Assembly (NCBI GenBank): GCA_030692765.1
Contig: JAUYUB010000025.1
Location: forward strand, 1-56,794
Length of the DNA stretch: 56,794 bases
Direction: 5' to 3'
Source of the DNA: Sulfuricurvum sp.
GTDB taxonomy: Bacteria; Campylobacterota; Campylobacteria; Campylobacterales; Sulfurimonadaceae
The position numbers were made by a program, and so were the translations under genes. Positions 46,289 through 54,371 of the stretch are shown here, piece after piece. How positions within the stretch are numbered: position 1 is the stretch's first letter; every line of letters starts with the position of its first letter. The notes under the pieces are model-generated. The model was not told where the DNA came from. It worked only from the letters and a program-made list of their open reading frames with translations, and did not search any database.

Positions 46289-47520
46289 TAGGCTTCGATG
46301 TAATCCAGATCTTTGTGAAAGGTCTCACGGGTGAAATACAGCGCTATGAGTGCGAGAGTAAAACAAACCGAGCCAACGATGGCCGCAGAGGCAAGAAAGC
46401 CGTAATCTCCTTTGAGTGCCATAAAGGATAACGTAATCGGCACGACGGCACCGCGAACGAAATTAGGTACGGTAGTCGCAACAGTCGCACGTATATTGGT
46501 ACCAAACTGTTCTGCCGCCATCGTGATGAACAAGGCCCAATAACCGCAAAATACTCCAAGAGCAAAGCATGACCAATAGAAGTCCTGGACCGCAGCACCT
46601 TTGAGCGTGTACATCCAGGCAACGCTAAACAGTGATAGGAGCAAAAAGAAGGTAAACGCTTTTTTACGGCTTTTGAGCTTTTGTGAGAGGTAACCGCTGG
46701 CAAAATCACCGACCGAGAGACCGATGTAGCAGTACATCAATGCCTGACCTGCCGTTACTTCTCCAGCGATTTCTAGAGACTTGGCGAACTCTGGGGAGAA
46801 CATGACGAGGATTCCGACAACATACCAAAGAGGAATCCCGATTGCGATGGCTTTGAGGTATTTTCCCAAAAGACGTTTGTGGGTAAAGAGGGAGAGAAAA
46901 TCACCGCGGTGGATATTCTCGCTCAAGTTATGTTCGAACATACCTGATTCACGGACTTTTAGGCGAAGTAAAAGGAGAGAAAAACCTAAGATTCCACCCA
47001 AGATGTACGCTGTTCGCCAATCGAAGTGTTGGGAGACGATATTGGCCGCTACAACCCCTAGTACTCCAACAGCTGCGATGGTCATAATTCCATACCCACG
47101 CAGATGTTTTGGAAGGATTTCGGCAACGAGCGTGACTCCCGCTCCCAGTTCTCCCGCCAAACCGATTCCGGCGATAAAACGAAGTGCGGCATATTGCTCT
47201 ACATTGGTGACAAAGGCATTAAGAAAATTGGCAACAGAGTAGAGGATAATAGAGGCAAACAAAACCGAAAGACGTCCCTTTTTATCGCCCAGAATTCCCC
47301 ATAAAATGCCGCCGATGAGCATACCGAACATTTGCATGTTCAAAATGGTCGTTCCCCATGACGTCACCTGTTCAGGATTGAGGCCAAGTTCGGTAAGACT
47401 CGCGACACGGACAACGCCAAATAAAATCAAATCATAAATGTCAACAAAATAGCCCATCGCGATAACGATGACGGGAAGCGTTAAGACTTGGCGGATGATA
47501 GCAAGAGATGAGGTTGGCAT
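46288..47520 (-). CDS. MFS transporter, sugar/metabolite porter type
   Basis: A 410-residue inner-membrane carrier with 12 predicted helices. MGYFVDIYDLILFGVV at the first helix and GILWGILGDKKGRLSVLF (the family motif A, GxLaDrxGrk) are clear, as is LAGELGAGVTLVAEILPKHLRGYG in helix 4-5, typical of the metabolite:H+ symporter group. I placed the start at 47520 (MPTSSLAIIRQ, with GGAG upstream), not at an earlier in-frame codon. Its substrate is not known. It leads the operon with the transglycosylase. Confidence 0.82.
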   Translation of the reverse strand: MPTSSLAIIRQVLTLPVIVIAMGYFVDIYDLILFGVVRVASLTELGLNPEQVTSWGTTILNMQMFGMLIGGILWGILGDKKGRLSVLFASIILYSVANFLNAFVTNVEQYAALRFIAGIGLAGELGAGVTLVAEILPKHLRGYGIMTIAAVGVLGVVAANIVSQHFDWRTAYILGGILGFSLLLLRLKVRESGMFEHNLSENIHRGDFLSLFTHKRLLGKYLKAIAIGIPLWYVVGILVMFSPEFAKSLEIAGEVTAGQALMYCYIGLSVGDFASGYLSQKLKSRKKAFTFFLLLSLFSVAWMYTLKGAAVQDFYWSCFALGVFCGYWALFITMAAEQFGTNIRATVATTVPNFVRGAVVPITLSFMALKGDYGFLASAAIVGSVCFTLALIALYFTRETFHKDLDYIEA

Positions 47521-47619
47521 TAAAACTCCATAAAAAATGTTTTTTATTATATAGGGTTTGTGCTTAGGAGAGCTTATAAGTGCTGATGTGTCATAGTTAC
47601 GCCATAACAAGGAGTCCTA

Positions 47620-48150
47620 ATGGCCGCTGGATCGACGATTTGCAAAGCACAGCTAAGTATGGCGGATATGGATCGTAACTATTACGAAACGCATGAGATC
47701 ACCATTGCACAACACCCCTCCGAGACACAACAGCGTCTGATGATCCGTCTTGTTGCCTTTGCGCTCAATGCGGCAGACAGGCTGACAATCTGTAAGGGGA
47801 TCGGGGGAGAGGATGAAGAGCCTGAGCTGTGGGAAAAAAACTATGGCGGCGACATCGAACTGTGGATTGACTTGGGACAAGTAGATGAGAAGCGGTTGCG
47901 CAAGGCGTGCGGCAGAGCTGATAAAGTGATCGTCTATACCTACAATACCAAAAGTGCAGAGGCATGGTGGAGACAAAACAGCACAATATACGCACGATTT
48001 AAAAATCTAAGCGTAAGACATTTGCATGCTGAGGGAATCGAAAAACTGTGTGCCAGGACGATGCGGCTACAATGTAATATCAGTGATGGCGAACTGACAA
48101 TGCACAGTGATCTTGGCGATGTGGCTGTCCGCCAAGAAATATGGCAATAA
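47620..48150 (+). CDS. yaeQ: YaeQ family protein
   Basis: A 176-residue protein that matches YaeQ closely: ADMDRNYYETHEITIAQHPSET, RLMIRLVAFALNAA, and the GDIELWIDLGQVDEKRLRKA core. YaeQ has a PD-(D/E)xK nuclease-like fold, but its physiological role is not settled. It has AAGGAG before the ATG. It is mostly reported from Gammaproteobacteria, so a transfer is possible; no base-composition break was measured. Confidence 0.9.
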   Translation: MAAGSTICKAQLSMADMDRNYYETHEITIAQHPSETQQRLMIRLVAFALNAADRLTICKGIGGEDEEPELWEKNYGGDIELWIDLGQVDEKRLRKACGRADKVIVYTYNTKSAEAWWRQNSTIYARFKNLSVRHLHAEGIEKLCARTMRLQCNISDGELTMHSDLGDVAVRQEIWQ

Positions 48151-48228
48151 AATTATTCTAACAAGGATGAAATTTTTTAAGGAATTTTATTATAATATAT
48201 TTAAACATATTTAATTAGGAATAAATTA

Positions 48229-48483
48229 ATGCTGCAGGATATACAAAGAGAAATTATTCGTTTTGCTATTGATTTGGGGATTGACAGTGTCAATACTTAT
48301 GGAGGGTACAAAAGGGATTTGATCGTTAAAATGATGACAAAGAATAAAGCAAATGTTCTAGATATACGAAAACATTCGCTAGCAGCAGGGGCTAAAGAAG
48401 TAATTATCAAAGAGAAATTGGATACTGCGCAATATGAAATCTTTTGTGTAACAGCGAATGATGGAGTCTATAGTCTACGATGA
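48229..48483 (+). CDS. Small protein, tandem paralogue A
   Basis: An 84-residue soluble protein with no signal or membrane segment and no family I recognise. It aligns without gaps to the next gene over its whole length, at roughly half of all positions. Shared blocks are IIRxAxD, TYxGYKxDLxV, IRK, KEVxIKE and QYEIxC, the last with a conserved cysteine. The start is supported by AGGA eight bases before the ATG and a TATAAT further up. Confidence 0.7.
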   Translation: MLQDIQREIIRFAIDLGIDSVNTYGGYKRDLIVKMMTKNKANVLDIRKHSLAAGAKEVIIKEKLDTAQYEIFCVTANDGVYSLR

Positions 48484-48511
48484 TTGTGGAGACATAGATA
48501 TCACTTTTTGC

Positions 48512-48517
48512 TATAAT
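48512..48517 (+). promoter_or_regulatory. -10 box before tandem paralogue B
   Basis: TATAAT 43 bases before the ATG at 48561, in the gap between the two paralogues, so B can be expressed separately from A. Confidence 0.45.
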
Positions 48518-48560
48518 AAAAATATTGAATGTATTTTGGTTTTTTAAAGAAGGGATTGCC

Positions 48561-48875
48561 ATGCAAGAAGAACGGAAAAACATCATCCGATATGCACTCG
48601 ATTATAACATTATAGATGTCCATACTTATCCCGGGTACAAAGGTGATTTGGTTGTGCGAATCACGGTAAAAGAGAAAGATGCAATGCTTGCAATACGCAA
48701 ACAAGCCCTTTTTCTAGGGATAAAGGAAGTCGTTATTAAAGAAAATAAAGATGTTGTACAGTATGAGATATATTGCATTAGTGAAGATGAAGGTGCTTAT
48801 CATATAAAAGACAAGGACGCATTAGAGGATATTCACGCTAAACACATCAAAGATGTATGGAATGAGCAAGACTAA
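48561..48875 (+). CDS. Small protein, tandem paralogue B
   Basis: A 104-residue relative of the preceding gene, with about 21 additional acidic and basic residues at the C terminus (from DKDALEDIHA). The core keeps TYPGYKGDLVV, IRKQAL, KEVVIKENKD and QYEIYC. I placed the start at the ATG at 48561, with AAGAAGGG before it. Tandem duplication followed by divergence is clear; the function is not. The stop overlaps the convergent methyltransferase gene by four bases. Confidence 0.7.
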   Translation: MQEERKNIIRYALDYNIIDVHTYPGYKGDLVVRITVKEKDAMLAIRKQALFLGIKEVVIKENKDVVQYEIYCISEDEGAYHIKDKDALEDIHAKHIKDVWNEQD

Positions 48876-49807
48876 GAGATGGAATGAATCTTAGTCCCGG
48901 TTAAAAACACATAGTCTTTGCCCGTGAGGGTGACACGAAACTTTTTTTGTTGTAAATATTTTTTGCAGTAGTAAACATCTTTGTATAACAGCGTCATCTC
49001 TGAATAGGGATAATTAGGCGCTTTTGCTCCATAAATCATCTCCCCTCCCATCCATCGACAGTTTGGAAAACCTAAGATCAGGGCACCGTTTGGTGTCAGA
49101 TACTCCTGAACGAGTTGCATAAACAGCGGTTTGAACTCAATACCGGGGCTTTGCAGTGTCCCGATCGTGATGATGAGATCAAAACGCCCCAGTTCCAGGG
49201 AAGTAAGCTCATTGATATCGTGCACATGAAACGTCGCGTTCCCCTCGTCAAAGCGTTCGCGTGCCTGCGCTATTGCTGAGCGAGAGTGATCGATACCTAC
49301 GAACTCAATATCACTATATTCTTCGCTTGAGAGTATGGTGCGTATGAGATCAAACTCATCTCCCGTATTGATCCCCAAATTTAAAATCCGTTTTCTTGTC
49401 CCCACTTTAACATTGCGTAAGGCGCGCAGATACGGAGAGAGAAATGCAGGTTCTTCATTTTTATGAATAGCGGCAAAGCGTGATTCTACGCCGTATTTTT
49501 CCTCTTTGGCCTCACTGTGGTGAAATGAGTCGCCCAGATCGAGTTTTTCATAGGTGATTTGTATAGTATTCTCAGAAATAATCTTGGGGGTTAGCATACG
49601 GCAAAAAAGTATCTCTCCAAGATCACTCCATGCTTTGTAACTGCGATAGACATAGGTAATATTATCAACGAATACAGACTCTCCGGCATAGCTTCCGCGA
49701 CCGATATCGGGATTGAGAACTTCAAAGCTTAGGGTAGTGTTTTCTTTAAGTGTTTCATGCGCCCATGCGAGGATATCACTAAGAGGTTGGGAGGTGAAGG
49801 TTTTCAT
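48872..49807 (-). CDS. Class I SAM-dependent methyltransferase
   Basis: A 311-residue protein with a Rossmann methyltransferase core from about residue 135: RILNLGINTGDE (the SAM-binding loop, NLGxxxG), EFVGIDHSRSAIAQAR and DLIITIGTLQSPG. The first 130 residues are a separate N-terminal part with no known motif. The substrate is unknown. The start has no ribosome-binding site but a TAAAAT at 49814-49819 ends six bases before the ATG, so the mRNA is probably leaderless. Confidence 0.8.
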   Translation of the reverse strand: MKTFTSQPLSDILAWAHETLKENTTLSFEVLNPDIGRGSYAGESVFVDNITYVYRSYKAWSDLGEILFCRMLTPKIISENTIQITYEKLDLGDSFHHSEAKEEKYGVESRFAAIHKNEEPAFLSPYLRALRNVKVGTRKRILNLGINTGDEFDLIRTILSSEEYSDIEFVGIDHSRSAIAQARERFDEGNATFHVHDINELTSLELGRFDLIITIGTLQSPGIEFKPLFMQLVQEYLTPNGALILGFPNCRWMGGEMIYGAKAPNYPYSEMTLLYKDVYYCKKYLQQKKFRVTLTGKDYVFLTGTKIHSIS

Positions 49808-49813
49808 GGTGCG

Positions 49814-49819
49814 ATTTTA
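49814..49819 (-). promoter_or_regulatory. -10 box, predicted leaderless start for the methyltransferase
   Basis: TAAAAT on the minus strand, preceded by ATGA and followed by six bases (CGCACC) before the ATG. No Shine-Dalgarno sequence is present. Confidence 0.4.
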
Positions 49820-49878
49820 TCATAGAGGAGAACGATTGTTGCTTGTTATGCTTATTAAACCAACAGTAGGAATTTGTC

Positions 49879-50427
49879 ATGAATGTAGCTTCTGTTTCCA
49901 ATATTTCCACGAGTACAGCCTCTGCTGCTTCTAAAGATGAGAGTGTTTCTCAAAAATATGTGGCACTTATTGCCGAGCTATATGGGGTACAACTGCATGA
50001 AACGAGGGATGAGATCAATGCCAAAGATGGTGAACTAAAACAATTTAGAGAGGATTTGACAACGAAAGGTGCGGCTGTTTTTCTAAAAGAGCTGGATGAA
50101 GAAAAAATTGAAGTACTGGTTGAAGAGTATCGCCAAAAACTCCTCAAAGATAAAGAGAAGAATCCCGAACAACCGATGGATATTAACCAAATGGTGAGTA
50201 ATTTTCGAAAACAGCTCCTCGAAGAGTTGATGGAAGCGCAAAAAGCGCAACGGGAAAACAAGCCGACACAGAGTACGGCACTAATGAGCAGCGACATCTT
50301 CGAACGCATCAAAACCGCTCAAAGTGATGAGAAAATATCAGGCTTGGCAGACATTGGATTTTTAGAACAGATGTTGAGTTCTTCCAACACTGAAGCCAAA
50401 CAAAAAGACTTAGACAGGCTCTTTTAA
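49879..50427 (+). CDS. Hypothetical coiled-coil protein
   Basis: A 182-residue, highly charged, mainly helical protein with a Ser/Ala/Thr-rich start (residues 1-20). The central part (about 45-130) is Glu/Lys-rich and probably forms a coiled coil. There is no signal peptide. The low-complexity N terminus is of a type seen in flagellar export substrates, but no flagellar promoter is visible and I do not assign it. It has AGGAATTTGTC before the ATG and is divergent from the methyltransferase. Confidence 0.6.
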   Translation: MNVASVSNISTSTASAASKDESVSQKYVALIAELYGVQLHETRDEINAKDGELKQFREDLTTKGAAVFLKELDEEKIEVLVEEYRQKLLKDKEKNPEQPMDINQMVSNFRKQLLEELMEAQKAQRENKPTQSTALMSSDIFERIKTAQSDEKISGLADIGFLEQMLSSSNTEAKQKDLDRLF

Positions 50428-50515
50428 AGTGACTCTCTATTTGGAAAATTTACCGTGATTTTGATTTATGATCTAGTGAAGAATGAGGCATTTATGATGG
50501 TGGGAGAAATATATT

Positions 50516-50956
50516 ATGAATAAAAAACAATTAGCCAGTAAATTAATGTTGATAGGAGGGTTGGTTGAAATCCTTCTTGGAATTCTTCACTTTATTTGGC
50601 CATTTCAGCTTATAAAAACGGGTGAGTATGTACATTTGTCAGCGGATTACATGAATTTACTTTTTCTGAGTTCACTCTCAATAGGTCTTTGTCTCAGTGC
50701 TTTTGGATTATTGTCTATCTATTTTTCAAAAAGGTTGCTTTTTGATGAGAGAAGCGCATGGATTTATGGAATTTCACAAGGGTTAATATGGGAAATTAGA
50801 ACATTGCTTGAGCTAATACTTCCTGTTAAAATACCTTTATTATTTATCTCAAATCCGACGATATTAATCCTTCCATTAGCTTTTTTGCTTGGATTGCTTT
50901 TTTTAGTCCCTCTTTGGACGGTTAAAGAAAATTTTATGCATAGCGAGAAAAAATGA
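50516..50956 (+). CDS. Four-helix membrane protein of unknown function
   Basis: A 146-residue membrane protein with four predicted helices (about 10-30, 46-68, 82-100 and 110-135) and the motif LVEILLGILHFIWP in the first. It resembles small DoxX/DUF-type integral proteins, but I do not recognise the family. It overlaps the next gene (DUF3995) by four bases, so the pair probably forms one membrane unit. Confidence 0.65.
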   Translation: MNKKQLASKLMLIGGLVEILLGILHFIWPFQLIKTGEYVHLSADYMNLLFLSSLSIGLCLSAFGLLSIYFSKRLLFDERSAWIYGISQGLIWEIRTLLELILPVKIPLLFISNPTILILPLAFLLGLLFLVPLWTVKENFMHSEKK

Positions 50957-51378
50957 GCGTTATAACCATTCTTGCAATTTTAGCATTAATCCTGATCGGA
51001 TTACTCCATTTTTATTTGGCATTTGGCGGAGTGATTGGTATCGATATAGCCATTCCGACAGAGGATGATAAACCATTATTTAATCCCGGAAAAGTTGCAA
51101 CAGTGATCGTAGGGATAGTTTTGTTCGGTTTTGCTTTTGTTGCCTATATGCTCTACTTTTATGATTTATCCTCGTCGTACTATCGGGATTATTTCATCAT
51201 TAGCGGGTGGATACTATCGGGGATATTTACACTTCGAGGGATCGGTGAGTTTAATGCAGTCGGTTTGTTCAAAAAAATAAAATCATCAAAATTTGCATAT
51301 TTTGATACCCGTTTTTACACCCCGTTCGCATTATCTATGGGATTGGTTTTCGCTGTTTTAGCGTATAGGGTAGCATGA
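50953..51378 (+). CDS. DUF3995-like membrane protein
   Basis: A 141-residue protein with four membrane helices. LLHFYLAFGG near residues 18-27 and the P/NPG stretch (IPTEDDKPLFNPGKVATVIVG) match DUF3995. No function is known for this domain. The start overlaps the preceding membrane protein, with which it forms a two-gene unit. A hairpin follows at 51396-51423, before the convergent mdaB-like gene. Confidence 0.75.
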   Translation: MSVITILAILALILIGLLHFYLAFGGVIGIDIAIPTEDDKPLFNPGKVATVIVGIVLFGFAFVAYMLYFYDLSSSYYRDYFIISGWILSGIFTLRGIGEFNAVGLFKKIKSSKFAYFDTRFYTPFALSMGLVFAVLAYRVA

Positions 51379-51395
51379 ACTCAATCTGGTGTATT

Positions 51396-51423
51396 CGCCG
51401 CCGCTAGTGATAACGCGGTGGCG
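51396..51423 (+). terminator. GC-rich hairpin between convergent genes
   Basis: CGCCGCCGC, loop TAGTGATAAC, GCGGTGGCG: nine pairs with one G-T. A run of six T lies at 51436-51441, about 12 bases after the stem, so termination on the plus strand is likely but not textbook. Confidence 0.55.
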
Positions 51424-51439
51424 ATGATTGTCGGATTTT

Positions 51440-52030
51440 TTATTTGAGAGTATGTTCCAAATGTTTGTGTAATTTTTTAAATGCATCATTGATATCAAAT
51501 TCTGATTTATAGATATCATGAACCGCATAACTCGCATAGGGTACAGCACCGCAAAATTGGAAAGTTTTATGAAGAGCGACATTGGCCTCATCCAAACTCA
51601 ATCCGTCAAAAAAACCTTTTGGATTATCAAATTCACTCTCAGGGCAGTTGTAGGTAAAACTGAGCATATAACGCTTCTCTCCCATTAATCCGCCGCTTCC
51701 GTAGACCTTGGATGGATCGTCCTTGCTTCTTCCGTCACTGACATAGGTTACGGTGTTAACCCCTCCTGAAAAAATATCATCGATGTATTTTTTACCTAGC
51801 CATGGCAATCCCATCCAATAAACTGGAGATTGGACAAAAAAGAGGTCAGCCCATTTGAATTTTTCCAGCTCCTGGGCAACATCATATCCATCTTCAATGG
51901 TTGTCTCTTGTATCTCATATCCATTGTTGCTAAAGAAAATTTTTGCCTCACTCAGTAGGTCTCTGGTCAGGTTTCCATTCGCAAACCCTTCATATTTTTG
52001 ATGCAGGTTTAATAGTAATACACGTTTCAC
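51440..52030 (-). CDS. MdaB-like NAD(P)H quinone oxidoreductase
   Basis: A 196-residue flavodoxin-fold enzyme of the MdaB/NQO family, which reduces quinones by two electrons and so avoids semiquinone radicals. FFVQSPVYWMGLPWLGKKYID (about 63-83) is the characteristic FAD/quinone-site stretch, followed by YGSGGLMGEKRYMLS. I placed the start at GTG 52030, with AAAGGAG five bases upstream. It is divergent from the HxlR regulator, which probably controls it. Confidence 0.88.
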   Translation of the reverse strand: MKRVLLLNLHQKYEGFANGNLTRDLLSEAKIFFSNNGYEIQETTIEDGYDVAQELEKFKWADLFFVQSPVYWMGLPWLGKKYIDDIFSGGVNTVTYVSDGRSKDDPSKVYGSGGLMGEKRYMLSFTYNCPESEFDNPKGFFDGLSLDEANVALHKTFQFCGAVPYASYAVHDIYKSEFDINDAFKKLHKHLEHTLK

Positions 52031-52060
52031 AAACACTCCTTTAAGATTATATTAGGTGAT

Positions 52061-52089
52061 ATTTTATAGAATACAGTATTTAATGTCAA
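52061..52089 (-). promoter_or_regulatory. mdaB-like gene promoter
   Basis: TTGACA (52084-52089), 17 bases, TAAAAT (52061-52066), giving a start about 20 bases before the GTG. A second TATAAT lies at 52046-52051. The -35 end is two bases from the direct repeats in front of hxlR. Confidence 0.6.
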
Positions 52090-52091
52090 GA

Positions 52092-52130
52092 ACATACTAA
52101 AAAGTACCATACATACTAAAAGGTAACCAT
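52092..52130. promoter_or_regulatory. Tandem repeat, likely HxlR operator
   Basis: ACATACTAAAAAGTACCAT (52092-52110) is repeated at once as ACATACTAAAAGGTAACCAT (52111-52130), ending three bases before the HxlR ATG. Each copy contains a TACT...(A/G)GTA dyad of the kind bound by HxlR-family regulators. The position between both divergent starts fits control of both genes. Confidence 0.6.
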
Positions 52131-52133
52131 AAA

Positions 52134-52481
52134 ATGATTCAATCCCCTTTTAATTGCCATTTTGAACTAACCATCGAACTGATTGGGGGAAAATGGAAAG
52201 GACTTATATTGTGGTATTTGCACGATAAAAAGGTGTTGCGTAACGGTGAAATGTTACGCCTAATTCCAAAAATCACCCAAAAAATGCTTACGCAACAACT
52301 TCGTGATTTAGAGAATAATGGTTTAATCCGTCGCGTGATCTACGAGCAAGTACCACCCAAAGTAGAGTACAGCCTCACATCTCATGGTGAGGCGCTCTGC
52401 CCGATTCTGGATATGATGCACTCGTGGGGAATTGATTATACTCGGGATAAAAATATTGTTCTTGCGTGCAGCAACCATTAA
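52134..52481 (+). CDS. HxlR-family transcriptional regulator
   Basis: A 115-residue winged-helix protein of the HxlR family: CHFELTIELIGGKWKGLILWYL near residues 8-29, then ITQKMLTQQLRDLENNGLIRR and VEYSLTSHGEAL. Members often sense electrophiles or thiol stress and repress an adjacent reductase gene. Cys8, beside the family's conserved redox cysteine position, and Cys85 (ALCPIL) are candidates for sensing. It is divergent from the MdaB-like gene, with tandem repeats just before its ATG. Confidence 0.9.
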   Translation: MIQSPFNCHFELTIELIGGKWKGLILWYLHDKKVLRNGEMLRLIPKITQKMLTQQLRDLENNGLIRRVIYEQVPPKVEYSLTSHGEALCPILDMMHSWGIDYTRDKNIVLACSNH

Positions 52482-52482
52482 T

Positions 52483-52599
52483 ATGACATCCGCATTTGAA
52501 GGTGCCATACTGTCCGCAAAAGTGACGGGAGAGCCGCAGGACTATGTCGATTTGATTGAGATGCTGATAGAGTATATCGGAGGCTTTAAAAATGGATGA
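52483..52599 (+). pseudogene. C-terminal remnant of a TetR-family regulator
   Basis: A 38-codon frame, ATG to TGA, encodes FEGAILSAKVTGEPQDYVDL and then a helical tail. This is the pattern that closes TetR-type regulators (a glycine-turn helix of the ligand domain). The DNA-binding half and most of the ligand domain are missing. It starts one base after the HxlR stop and overlaps the EamA start by eight bases. It may be translated as a leader for the EamA gene; a functional regulator is unlikely. Confidence 0.5.
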
Positions 52600-53476
52600 T
52601 ACAAAAAATACAACGAAGTATTATATAGGTATGGTTATCGCGATGCTCTTTTGGGGTATTGCGTGGACGGCGGGCAAGGTTGCGGCAGAACATTCCAATG
52701 CCGAGGTAGCCGCTTTTTGGCGCTATGCGATCTCGTTTATTAGCATTATTCCTGTTATCTGGTATCTCAAAACGCCGCTGAAGAGCGATAGAATAGGGTT
52801 TATGTACATGCTTGCTAGCGGTGTGCTCACTTCCCTATTTAACTATCTGTTTTTTGCAGCGCTCAGTCATGGGCAGGCGGGGTATGGCGGTACGATGGTT
52901 ACGGCACTTTCACCACTGTTTACCTACGTGATGTCAATAGCTATTTTTGGTACGCGTGTTTCCATAGGACAGGTTATGGCGCTGTCGGTAGGGGTTCTCG
53001 GAGCACTTATACTTTTACGGGTGCCGTATGAAGGATTCGGATTTCTGAATATAGAGAGCTCTTATTTTCTGGGATGTGCCGTGGTGTGGTCGATTATCAC
53101 CATCATTGCCCAAAAAGGGATGCGTAGAGCCGATCCAATGTTTTATACCCTTGTCGTTTTCGCAATAACGGGGTTTATTAACATGCTTTTTGCCCTGCCA
53201 TACCATCCGTTTGACTTCGCTGCCTATGACGCCGTATTCTGGAGCGTGATATTTTTTATTGGAGTAGTTCCGGGGACATTCGGTATGGCGATTTTTTTTA
53301 TCTCAGCGAGCAAGGTCGGAGCACACAGGACTGCTGTATTTATGTTTATCGTCCCTGTCGGTGCGTTGCTCTCCAGTTGGATCGTCTATGGCGAGGGATT
53401 GGCCCTTTCGACGCTGTTCGGATGTCTCTGTGCATTTGTGGCGGTGCTTTTGTTTAATATGAAGAAGTCATATTGA
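52592..53476 (+). CDS. EamA/DMT-family transporter (second copy)
   Basis: A 294-residue exporter-type membrane protein with ten helices, paralogous to the one at 40687. WGIAWTAGKVAAEHSNAEVAAFWR in helices 1-2 and the second-half VFMFIVPVGALLSSWIVYGE are EamA blocks. It overlaps the TetR-like remnant. The ATG is preceded by GGAGG. Neighbouring reductase and tautomerase genes suggest export of a toxic small molecule, but no substrate is known. Confidence 0.85.
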   Translation: MDDTKNTTKYYIGMVIAMLFWGIAWTAGKVAAEHSNAEVAAFWRYAISFISIIPVIWYLKTPLKSDRIGFMYMLASGVLTSLFNYLFFAALSHGQAGYGGTMVTALSPLFTYVMSIAIFGTRVSIGQVMALSVGVLGALILLRVPYEGFGFLNIESSYFLGCAVVWSIITIIAQKGMRRADPMFYTLVVFAITGFINMLFALPYHPFDFAAYDAVFWSVIFFIGVVPGTFGMAIFFISASKVGAHRTAVFMFIVPVGALLSSWIVYGEGLALSTLFGCLCAFVAVLLFNMKKSY

Positions 53477-53513
53477 TTTACAAAGTTTTGAAAAAAAATA
53501 AAAAGGAAAGTCT

Positions 53514-53714
53514 ATGCCGTTTGTGAATGTAAAAATAACCAAAGAGGGAACAACTAGAGAACAAAAAGCTCAGATAGTTGCTGAAATTACTGATACATTG
53601 GTGCGTGTCTTAGGTAAGAAGCCTGAACATACACATATCGTTATAGAAGAAATCGAGTTAGAAAACTGGGGATTTGGCGGCATACTAACCGATGAATATA
53701 GAGCGAAAAGCTGA
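53514..53714 (+). CDS. 4-oxalocrotonate tautomerase family protein
   Basis: A 66-residue tautomerase. After removal of the initiator Met, Pro is the first residue (MPFVNVKITKEG), which serves as the catalytic base in this family. The trimer or hexamer would convert enol and keto forms of small acids. The C-terminal ENWGFGG is also typical. AAGGAAAG precedes the ATG. It is not in a catabolic operon, so the substrate is uncertain. Confidence 0.9.
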   Translation: MPFVNVKITKEGTTREQKAQIVAEITDTLVRVLGKKPEHTHIVIEEIELENWGFGGILTDEYRAKS

Positions 53715-53887
53715 ATATTCAACGATAAGCTATATCTCTGATTTATTTTTACACCTCATACCGTATTAGATTCATCTGACCCCCTTTTACGGTACGATAT
53801 ACTTACTAAACACATAGAAGTGCGAAACGGTATAATGGACAGAGAAATGATTCAGTCGATGTGCCAATATCAGAAAGAAGCAGAGGT

Positions 53888-54370
53888 ATGATGAAAAAAA
53901 CTATCATTGTTCGAGCGAAAAAAGATCAATCGGATGCTATTGCCGTATTAGTCGGCGAACTGTTACAAGAGATTATGGATCGTATCGGTATCGACGTGTT
54001 TCATTTTGATCTCAAAGACACAAAAGAACGTTTGGATGATTTTATCGAACACGAGAAAAACTTTGTATTTCTCGCTCAAGACAATGAAAACGGTGAAGTA
54101 GTCGGTTTTGTAACGGTCTATGAAGGATTTGCCCTTTATGCCGAGGGGGCTTTCGGAACTATGGCAGAACTCTATGTCTGCCCATCGTATCGTTCACAAG
54201 GTATCGGTAAAATACTGATACAGTCGGTCAAAGATTTCGCTGATAAGAGAGGCTGGAAGCGTCTCGAAGTCACCACTCCACCACTGCCACAGTTTGATGC
54301 GACTTTATCGTTTTATGAGCGAGCAGGGTTTGAAATCTCCGGTGGACGAAAGTTAAAGAGGGTTTTGTGA
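53888..54370 (+). CDS. GNAT-family N-acetyltransferase
   Basis: A 160-residue GNAT enzyme with the acetyl-CoA loop RSQGIGKILI near residue 106-115 and an upstream AELYVCPSYRS strand. The end (LSFYERAGFEISGGRK) is typical. The start is ATG at 53888 or 53891; a short in-frame-shifted ORF ends in the TGA of ATGATGA, so coupled translation is possible. It is followed one base later by a transglutaminase-like gene. Substrate unknown. Confidence 0.8.
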   Translation: MMKKTIIVRAKKDQSDAIAVLVGELLQEIMDRIGIDVFHFDLKDTKERLDDFIEHEKNFVFLAQDNENGEVVGFVTVYEGFALYAEGAFGTMAELYVCPSYRSQGIGKILIQSVKDFADKRGWKRLEVTTPPLPQFDATLSFYERAGFEISGGRKLKRVL

Positions 54371-54371
54371 A

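Noticed and set aside
53835-53891. An 18-codon frame, ATG to TGA, ending in the start of the GNAT gene.
   Set aside because: Its ATG lies inside a TATAAT, so an mRNA from that box would not contain it, and nothing like it is recognised. I kept it only as a possible reason for coupled starts.
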